Shown here: positions 33,957-39,360 of the stretch, piece after piece
How the letters are laid out: every line of letters begins with the position of its first letter
Numbering within the stretch: the stretch's first letter is position 1
DNA from: JAPHTQ01 sp050302275
Lineage (GTDB): Bacteria > Pseudomonadota > Gammaproteobacteria > Thiohalomonadales > Thiohalomonadaceae
Assembly: GCA_050302275.1 (NCBI GenBank)
Contig: JBNLAT010000028.1
Location: 1 to 39,360, forward strand
DNA length: 39,360 nt
Direction of reading: 5' to 3'
Translations under genes and position numbers: made by a program
The notes under the pieces: model-generated
Databases searched by the model: none
The model's input: the letters and a program-made list of their open reading frames with translations, nothing else
Told to the model about the DNA's origin: nothing

Positions 33957-34035
33957 ACCGCAAAGTGCGCAAAGTCTCGCCAAGAAAACAATTACCATGG
34001 CGTAAAAACTTTGTGTCCTTCACGTACTTGGCGGT
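33957..34035. repeat. Palindromic intergenic repeat of the GCAAAG family
   Basis: Left arm ACCGCAAAGTGCGCAAAG (from 33957) is an imperfect inverted match to the right arm ending CACGTACTTGGCGGT (to 34035), with a short centre around GAAAACAATTACC. Such 'GCAAAG...CTTTGC' elements are scattered between genes in many proteobacterial genomes. It lies between rlmD and cysM. Confidence 0.6.
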
Positions 34036-34040
34036 TACAT

Positions 34041-34934
34041 TTAGTTCGCTGGAAAAACTCCAGTGGAAAGATAGCGATCACCGCGGTCGCAGATGATGGT
34101 AACAATCACCGCGTTCTCGACCTGTCTGGAAAGCTCCAGCGCCGCAGCCACCGCGCCGCCGGATGAGATGCCGCAAAAGATCCCCTCTTCAGCTGCCAGA
34201 CGACGGGTGATGGTCTCCGCCGACGCCTGATCCACATCGATGGTCTGATCGACACGGCTGGCGTCGAAGATAGTCGGCAGATACTCCTTGGGCCAGCGGC
34301 GAATACCGGGAATGCTTGCCCCTTCGGCAGGTTGCACGCCGACGATCTGAATGTTCGGGTCAACCTCTTTCAGATAACGCGAAGTGCCCATAATCGTTCC
34401 CGTGGTACCCATGGCACTGACAAAGTGGGTGACCTTGTGATCGGTGTCGCGCCAGATCTCCGGGCCTGTCGTTTCATAGTGCGCCAGCGGGTTATCCTGA
34501 TTACCAAACTGATCCAGCACCTTGCCCTTCCCCTCGGCCTCCATCTGTTTGGCCAGGTCACGCGCCCCTTCCATTCCCTGTTCGCGGGTAACCAGCACCA
34601 GTTCGGCACCGTAAGCACGCATGGAGGCACGGCGTTCGGTACTCATGTTCTCGGGCATAATTAGCACCATCTTGTAACCCTTGATCGCGGCCGCCATCGC
34701 CAGAGCAATGCCGGTATTCCCCGAGGTCGCCTCAATCAGGGTATCCCCAGGTTTAATGTCGCCGCGCTTCTCCGCCTGCTGTATCATCGACATCGCAGGG
34801 CGATCCTTCACCGAACCGGCCGGGTTATTACCCTCGAGCTTCACCAGAATGGTGTTACTGGTCTCACCGGGCAGCCGTTGCAGGCGCACCAGGGGCGTAT
34901 TGCCGATAAATGATTCGATGGTAGGGAATGTCAT
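34041..34934 (-). CDS. cysM: Cysteine synthase B (O-acetylserine sulfhydrylase)
   Basis: Pyridoxal-phosphate enzyme that makes cysteine, with CysM also able to use thiosulfate. It is 297 residues from the ATG at 34934, which follows GGCGGA; an earlier in-frame start at 34961 is less likely. The N-terminus reads FPTIESFIGNTPLVRLQRL, the PLP lysine is in NPAGSVKDRPA, the substrate loop is EATSGNTGIALAMA, and the phosphate loop region is MGTTGTIMGTSRYL. The arginine/glycine pattern near GVQPAEGASIPGIRRW is of the CysM type. Thiosulfate use would suit a sulfur oxidiser, but this is inference. Confidence 0.95.
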   Translation of the reverse strand: MTFPTIESFIGNTPLVRLQRLPGETSNTILVKLEGNNPAGSVKDRPAMSMIQQAEKRGDIKPGDTLIEATSGNTGIALAMAAAIKGYKMVLIMPENMSTERRASMRAYGAELVLVTREQGMEGARDLAKQMEAEGKGKVLDQFGNQDNPLAHYETTGPEIWRDTDHKVTHFVSAMGTTGTIMGTSRYLKEVDPNIQIVGVQPAEGASIPGIRRWPKEYLPTIFDASRVDQTIDVDQASAETITRRLAAEEGIFCGISSGGAVAAALELSRQVENAVIVTIICDRGDRYLSTGVFPAN

Positions 34935-35059
34935 GCTTCCGCCTATTGTGATTTTGATCAAAGGATGAGTTTAAGGATTATAAACATCCTTGAATCGAAT
35001 GACGATTACCACTAAATTTCAATTCAGAAGAATATATAACAACTACGAGGAACCCAAGG

Positions 35060-35407
35060 ATGAGTTCAGAACTACCGGTTATTGATATGGATATCGCCCT
35101 GGAAAGAGCTGGCGGCAACGCTGACCTGGCCCGGGATCTCTACCAGATGCTGCAAAAAGAACTTCCAGTCTATTTGGAAAATCTCCCTGTAATGTTCGCA
35201 GACAATGACCTCAGCACTCTCGCTGCCAGCGTGCATAAGCTGCATGGTTCGGCGACCTACTGCGGTGTTCCCGCGCTGAAAGAGGCAACTGAAACCTTCG
35301 AATCCAGCCTCAAGCGCCGTGAAGCCGAACAGTATCAGCAGGGTATGGATGCGGTGATAGACGCTATTCAGCAGTTGTTGCAACACCCCACCCTACCGAA
35401 CGCCTAA
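35060..35407 (+). CDS. Stand-alone Hpt phosphotransfer protein
   Basis: A 115-residue Hpt domain protein. The phospho-acceptor His is in VHKLHGSATYCGVPALKEA, flanked by helices, the normal four-helix-bundle pattern. No kinase or regulator is adjacent, so it must connect partners encoded elsewhere, as HptB-type proteins do, or the Hpt domains of BarA-like systems. GAGGAA lies upstream of the ATG and a hairpin follows the stop. It stands between divergent cysM and convergent fbaB as a single gene. Confidence 0.88.
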   Translation: MSSELPVIDMDIALERAGGNADLARDLYQMLQKELPVYLENLPVMFADNDLSTLAASVHKLHGSATYCGVPALKEATETFESSLKRREAEQYQQGMDAVIDAIQQLLQHPTLPNA

Positions 35408-35414
35408 TGTTTAT

Positions 35415-35439
35415 CAGGCCGGGCACGCGACCCGGCCTG
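35415..35439. terminator. GC-rich hairpin between the Hpt gene and fbaB
   Basis: Nine-base-pair stem CAGGCCGGG / CCCGGCCTG with a 7-base loop between convergent genes. No strong T-run on either side. Confidence 0.6.
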
Positions 35440-35456
35440 TCAGTATCGCAGCATAC

Positions 35457-36506
35457 TTAGGCGATGGTGATCGTATTATCGAGATAGACATCCTGAATAC
35501 GGTTAAGCAGCTTGACCCCTTCTGCAATCGGCTTCTGGAATGCCTTACGCCCCGAGATCAATCCCATACCGCCCGCACGCTTGTTAATCACCGCCGTCCG
35601 CACCGCCTGATGTAGATCGTCCTTGCCGGAAGGTCCGCCCGAGTTAATCATTCCCACCCGCCCCATATAACAGTTAGCAACCTGATAGCGCACCAGATCG
35701 ATGGGGTGGTCACTAGTCAGTTCGGAATAGACCTTAGGATGGGTTTTACCAAAGCCGATGGCGTTGTAGCCTCCATTATTGGTCGCCTGCTTCTGCTTAA
35801 CGATATCAGCATTAATCGTCGCTGCCAGATGGTTACCCTGCCCGGTCAGATCCGCGCTTTCGTGATAGTCGGTACCGTCTTTTTTGAAGTCACTATTGCG
35901 CAGATAGGCCCATAGCACAGTCACCATCCCCAGCTCATGAGCATGGGCAAAGGCCTCGCTCACCTCCTGGACCTGCCGTCGAGACTCTGGTGAGCCAAAA
36001 TAGATGGTGGCCCCCACAGCTACTGCGCCCAACTCAAACGCCTGATCCACCGAGGCGAACAGGGTCTGATCGAACATATTCGGATAGGTCAGCAATTCGT
36101 TGTGATTGATTTTGACCAGGAACGGAATTCTATGTGCATAGCGGCGCGAGACAGAACCGAGCACACCAAGGGTTGAGGCCACCGCATTGCAGCCCCCTTC
36201 GATGGCCAACTCACAGATCATACCCGGATCGAAGAAGGCCGGATTGGGCGCGAACGAGGCCCCCGCCGAGTGTTCCACCCCTTGATCCACAGGCAGCAAC
36301 GACATATAGCCCGTACCTGCCAGTCGCCCCGTATTGAACAGTAGCTGCATATTGCGCAGTACGGCAGGAGGACGAGCCTTTTCCATCATCACCCGACTGA
36401 CATAATCAGACCCAGGCAGATGCAGCATAGACGCCGGTATTCCCTTGCATTCATGCTCCAGCAGGTAGGCCGCTTCTCCTTCCAACATATCTGTAATCGC
36501 GCTCAT
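35457..36506 (-). CDS. fbaB: Class I fructose-bisphosphate aldolase
   Basis: Schiff-base aldolase of the DhnA/FbaB type, 349 residues, acting in glycolysis and gluconeogenesis. It follows E. coli FbaB closely over its length, for example RPPAVLRNMQLLFNTGRLAG, LPVDQGVEHSAGASFAPNP, VSRRYAHRIPFLVKINHNE, VTVLWAYLRNSDFKKDG and RAGGMGLISGRKAFQKP. A strong Shine-Dalgarno sequence (AAGGAGGT) precedes the ATG. It is a single gene, divergent from the YkuD gene. Confidence 0.96.
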   Translation of the reverse strand: MSAITDMLEGEAAYLLEHECKGIPASMLHLPGSDYVSRVMMEKARPPAVLRNMQLLFNTGRLAGTGYMSLLPVDQGVEHSAGASFAPNPAFFDPGMICELAIEGGCNAVASTLGVLGSVSRRYAHRIPFLVKINHNELLTYPNMFDQTLFASVDQAFELGAVAVGATIYFGSPESRRQVQEVSEAFAHAHELGMVTVLWAYLRNSDFKKDGTDYHESADLTGQGNHLAATINADIVKQKQATNNGGYNAIGFGKTHPKVYSELTSDHPIDLVRYQVANCYMGRVGMINSGGPSGKDDLHQAVRTAVINKRAGGMGLISGRKAFQKPIAEGVKLLNRIQDVYLDNTITIA

Positions 36507-36618
36507 AACGACCTCCTTTTCACAATTTCTTTGAAATCATACATTTGTCGTCCATACTTGATGCAGAACATCCAATTGGTAGAATTCACCCTGACAACCT
36601 ACGGAACCGTTTCGACCC

Positions 36619-37404
36619 ATGCTTCGTACCTTCCTGGCTATCTGCCTCTTACTGCCAACGTTACTTCAGGCCTCGACGACACTGACCGATCACGGTGCGC
36701 CTGCAATGGCCTATCGCGTGGCTACCATGGCGGTATTAAGGGAGAAACCGGATGGTCGCATCGTGGATATCTGGGACAGTGGCAGACTGTTCACATCAAA
36801 TGTAGCAGAGGGCGGATGGGTCCGCGTGACCGGCTATTTCCCGCAGGATCAGTGGCAACCGATGTCGACCCCGCTGTGGATAGATGCCCGCTACATCCAG
36901 GCGACTTATACCGACAAGGACCATCCTCCACCATCTAATCGACCCGATGGCATTGTGCGCTATGTCGAGGTCAACAAATCCACTTTCGAACTGAAAGTCA
37001 TCGAAGAGAGACAGAATCAGAAAAAGGTGCTGTTTAAAACCCGTGTCGCACTGGGCATGGACCGCTGCCTGCCCGAAGAGAAAGGCGGCAGGTGTTACTA
37101 CACCGAACCGGGTGAGTATCAGGTGCGTTGGAAGGTGCACGATCCGGACGGGATCGAATGGTGCATCCCCAAAAGCATGGAGAAGGAGTATCCCCGCAGT
37201 ATCGCCAGCGGCAAGCGTTGCTTCCGTGGTGTGATCGGCTCCTATGCCCTCAACATCGGCAAGACCTATGCTATTCATGGTACCAGCAATCCATCCAGCC
37301 TCGGTAAACGGGTCTCTCACGGCTGCGTACGTACGGCTAACCGCGCAGTAAAACTGCTCTACAACCTGTTGGATATCGGCGACCGGGTGGTCATCTACGA
37401 ATAA
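36619..37404 (+). CDS. Secreted L,D-transpeptidase (YkuD domain)
   Basis: A 261-residue exported YkuD protein. The signal peptide is short (LRTFLAICLLLPTLLQAS). Residues about 30-95 look like an SH3-like domain (MAVLREKPDGRIVDIWDSGR, GGWVRVTGYFP). The YkuD domain has the catalytic motif VSHGCVRTANRAV and IHGTSNP. Expected to make L,D-cross-links in peptidoglycan or attach proteins to it. An unusual insertion with cysteines lies before the active site (MDRCLPEEKGGRCYY). The next gene, 42 bases downstream, encodes an outer-membrane barrel, so the pair may act at the envelope. Confidence 0.9.
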   Translation: MLRTFLAICLLLPTLLQASTTLTDHGAPAMAYRVATMAVLREKPDGRIVDIWDSGRLFTSNVAEGGWVRVTGYFPQDQWQPMSTPLWIDARYIQATYTDKDHPPPSNRPDGIVRYVEVNKSTFELKVIEERQNQKKVLFKTRVALGMDRCLPEEKGGRCYYTEPGEYQVRWKVHDPDGIEWCIPKSMEKEYPRSIASGKRCFRGVIGSYALNIGKTYAIHGTSNPSSLGKRVSHGCVRTANRAVKLLYNLLDIGDRVVIYE

Positions 37405-37446
37405 CGCAGGGATAATGGAGCGACATCAACAATAAAGGATTGTCCG

Positions 37447-38700
37447 ATGTCCTGGCGCACCACCACACTCCTCACGCTTTTACTTGCCAGCAGCACCGCT
37501 ATTGCCGAACCGCTATGGGATGTCCCCGAGCGACGCAAGGATCCGTTTCCCACTGAAGAGGCGCACATGCTGGTACCCCTGCCCTACAGCATGCCGGGTA
37601 TTGGCGAAGGCTATTTCCTCATGGGTTATCTCTCCAACCAGTTCGACAGCACCTTCGACGCAGCTCTGGTATTAACCCAGGGCGACGCCACCGGAACGGT
37701 GATGCAACTGGACGAGATCCCGTTAATTGAGGATCACCTGCACCTGCAGCTGATGGGTATGGACATTAACAAGGCCACAGTCAGCGACTACGAAACTCGC
37801 GGCATGGATAGTGGTGATGCTTATAATCTGGTGGAAGTATCCGGCGTACGCCAGCAGAGCGCGGAACTGACCTGGAGTATGTGGCAACGACGCATTGCGT
37901 TCATGGCACGCTACAAGTCGAATGCCAACGATGTTGAGGCGTTACGTGATTCTGGAGGCAATCTGCTCGCCAGTTACAATCCGCCCGTACATAGCGAAGG
38001 TCTCAGTCGCAATGTTGGCGCCATGCTCGATCTCACCGATGATTATCAGGACCCGAGGGAAGGATTGCGCCTACGTCTCGATCTCACTGATCATCCGGCA
38101 CATAAAAGCAGCGATCCCGATTTCTTTGTTATCGACTACAGCCTGCTCTATTACCAGCCATTCAATAACGACGATACGCTGGTATTCAACTTCTTCCGCT
38201 CTGATGCACACATGCGTAGTAGTGGTGAGACCGACCCAGCAGCCATCGTGGCAGAGATGGGAGGTTCTGCCTGTGCACCGAGTGATACGGCCTGCCTCGA
38301 TGCTGAGATGCAACGGGTCAATAACGTCATTGCTGCCAGCCGTTATGGTACTGCCAGTTCTCTCGGCGGCACCGATCGTCTGCGCAGCTATGCCGACGGA
38401 CGCTTCTCCGGTGCGCACACGGAATTTCTCGGTATCGAGCTGCGCAGCAATTTCGTTCAGGACGCAGAACCGTTCGATTACTTCATCTGGAAGGATATTC
38501 GCACCAGCATCCAGCTAGCGGTGTTTGCCGAAGTCGGAACCGTAGCCGAAACGCGGGATGATCTGTGGAAAGAGACACGCAGCAGTGTCGGTATTGGTGC
38601 AAGACTGGTAACCGCATCGGGCAGTGTCTATCGTGCTGACTGGGCAACGGGTGATGAGGGTTCTGAGTTTAGCGTCTTCTTTTTCTACCCCTGGAAATAA
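37447..38700 (+). CDS. Omp85/BamA-like outer-membrane beta-barrel protein
   Basis: A 417-residue exported protein with a signal peptide (RTTTLLTLLLASSTAIA). There is no visible POTRA domain; the protein appears to be mainly a 16-strand-type barrel. The C-terminal third has Omp85-like landmarks: LRSYADGRFSGAHTEFLGIE (the RGY/F-like loop 6 element), LAVFAEVGTVAE, SVGIGARLVTASGSVYRADW and a terminal aromatic strand ending FFFYPWK. It probably lies in the outer membrane; function unknown. It follows the YkuD gene by 42 bases, likely one operon, and ends right before a hairpin. Confidence 0.8.
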   Translation: MSWRTTTLLTLLLASSTAIAEPLWDVPERRKDPFPTEEAHMLVPLPYSMPGIGEGYFLMGYLSNQFDSTFDAALVLTQGDATGTVMQLDEIPLIEDHLHLQLMGMDINKATVSDYETRGMDSGDAYNLVEVSGVRQQSAELTWSMWQRRIAFMARYKSNANDVEALRDSGGNLLASYNPPVHSEGLSRNVGAMLDLTDDYQDPREGLRLRLDLTDHPAHKSSDPDFFVIDYSLLYYQPFNNDDTLVFNFFRSDAHMRSSGETDPAAIVAEMGGSACAPSDTACLDAEMQRVNNVIAASRYGTASSLGGTDRLRSYADGRFSGAHTEFLGIELRSNFVQDAEPFDYFIWKDIRTSIQLAVFAEVGTVAETRDDLWKETRSSVGIGARLVTASGSVYRADWATGDEGSEFSVFFFYPWK

Positions 38701-38702
38701 AA

Positions 38703-38730
38703 AACCCTTCCCGTATTACCGGGAAGGGTT
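38703..38730. terminator. Intrinsic terminator between convergent genes
   Basis: Eleven-base-pair stem AACCCTTCCCG / CGGGAAGGGTT with a 6-base loop. On the minus strand it is followed by a TTTTTTATTT run, so it mainly terminates the cytochrome gene; on the plus strand the tail is weak. Confidence 0.88.
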
Positions 38731-38749
38731 ATTAACGATTAACTAAGTG

Positions 38750-39360
38750 TTAGTCGTCATCATCCTCATATTCATGCTCACCCCACTCCCGTTCACGGGA
38801 ATAGAACGTGGAGTTGCCGTCGCTGCGTTGCTCATAGCGCTTTTGTCGCCAGATGTGCTCTGCCTCGTGTTCATTACCGCTACGGTGACACTCTACGCAG
38901 TTTTCGAAATCACGAATCCCCTCTTCCAGGTGTTCGCCGCGAATACGACGCGGTGAGTGTTCGTGACAGCTATAGCAGGTGTATTTGCTGTAATCGCCGT
39001 TCTCATGGCAGGTATCGCAGTCGTCCCGGTGATGGCGGTCGAAGCGGAAATACTTGTCGTGTTTGAACGTTGCCGGTTCCCACGCTTCCTGGCTATGACA
39101 CTCGCCGCAACTCAGTTTGGTTGAGCGGTGCAGTGAATCGCGAGGCGACTCGTGACAGCTCTGACACTGCTTCAGCTCTGCGGGCGGCAGCTTGGAGTGT
39201 TTGAAGTCGACCTCATCCCACTCTTTGTAGCCGTGGCAACTATCGCAATTCTCCTTGAACTTACGATGGCGCTTGTCATCAGGCTTGCTATGACACGCCA
39301 GACATTGCGCTAGCTCTGCAGGCGATAGTTTTTCATGTTTGAAGTCGACCGCTTCCCAAT
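38750..39360 (-). CDS. Multiheme cytochrome c, C-terminal part (at least seven hemes)
   Basis: The 202 visible C-terminal residues hold seven heme-binding CxxCH sites in order: CLACH, CDSCH, CQSCH, CGECH, CDTCH, CYSCH and CVECH. The gene runs off the right edge, so the start, signal peptide and any further hemes are outside. The first two segments are internal repeats (WEAVDFKHEKLSPAELAQC and WDEVDFKHSKLPPAELKQC). The spacing suggests a linear chain of hemes, for electron transfer in the periplasm or outer membrane. The C-terminus is acidic (EDDDD). Stop at 38750-38752. Exact family not recognised. Confidence 0.92.
   Translation of the reverse strand, partial: WEAVDFKHEKLSPAELAQCLACHSKPDDKRHRKFKENCDSCHGYKEWDEVDFKHSKLPPAELKQCQSCHESPRDSLHRSTKLSCGECHSQEAWEPATFKHDKYFRFDRHHRDDCDTCHENGDYSKYTCYSCHEHSPRRIRGEHLEEGIRDFENCVECHRSGNEHEAEHIWRQKRYEQRSDGNSTFYSREREWGEHEYEDDDD

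Noticed and set aside
36420..36938. A 172-residue plus-strand gene across the fbaB start
   Set aside because: It overlaps the well supported fbaB 5' end and the YkuD gene in another frame and shows no recognisable features.

Overview
The window looks like part of the chromosome of a sulfur-oxidising gammaproteobacterium. The left edge carries the end of a reverse-type dissimilatory sulfite reductase (dsr) locus: partial dsrM, then dsrK-dsrL-dsrJ-dsrO-dsrP. The housekeeping genes further right (fbaB, cysM, rlmD, nagZ, an S-methyl-5'-thioinosine phosphorylase, a CsiV-like gene) are also of gammaproteobacterial type. I cannot name the species.

Layout. (1) 1-6925: the dsrMKLJOP membrane redox complex and the iron-sulfur flavoprotein DsrL, one tight operon closed by a strong terminator. 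(2) 6926-23100: about 16 kb of accessory DNA, by eye more AT-rich, with many secreted, lipidated or unrecognised products. It holds a MalT-like STAND/LuxR regulator; a lipoprotein made of 14 delta-60-type repeats; a truncated and an intact copy of a possible TULIP-fold protein; a small gene behind a heavily structured leader; a protein that joins an AbiEi-like domain to a TetR regulator, followed by an APC permease; and a minus-strand operon for a lipid-anchored histidine phosphatase, a small secreted emfourin-like protein and a secreted M6 metalloprotease. (3) 23175-25939: the dsr theme resumes with a TrpD2/YbiB-like gene, dsrN (siroheme amidation) and dsrR (cysteine-free A-type scaffold). 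The dsr set that is contiguous in Allochromatium vinosum (MKLJOPNR) is therefore split here. (4) 26003-29187: a NarX/NarL-type two-component system without a sizeable periplasmic sensor domain, then a CsiV-family gene. (5) 29231-33927: a six-gene minus-strand operon (rlmD, CYTH phosphatase, L,D-transpeptidase-like, nagZ, hpt, thioinosine phosphorylase) for nucleotide and murein salvage and rRNA modification. (6) 34041-39360: cysM, a lone Hpt phosphotransfer protein, fbaB, a secreted YkuD protein, an Omp85-like barrel, and the 3' end of a cytochrome c with at least seven hemes.

How they work together: DsrMKJOP moves electrons between the membrane or periplasm and cytoplasmic DsrC/DsrAB chemistry, DsrL links that chemistry to NAD(P)H, and DsrN amidates the siroheme of DsrAB. 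The adjacent two-component system is a candidate regulator. The accessory block appears to be cell-surface or secreted biology placed inside the dsr neighbourhood. The most unusual items are the AbiEi-TetR fusion, the protease/inhibitor-like/phosphatase operon, the 14-repeat lipoprotein beside its likely regulator, the duplicated possible TULIP gene, and the five-hairpin leader. No tRNA, rRNA, CRISPR array or intact transposase gene was seen.
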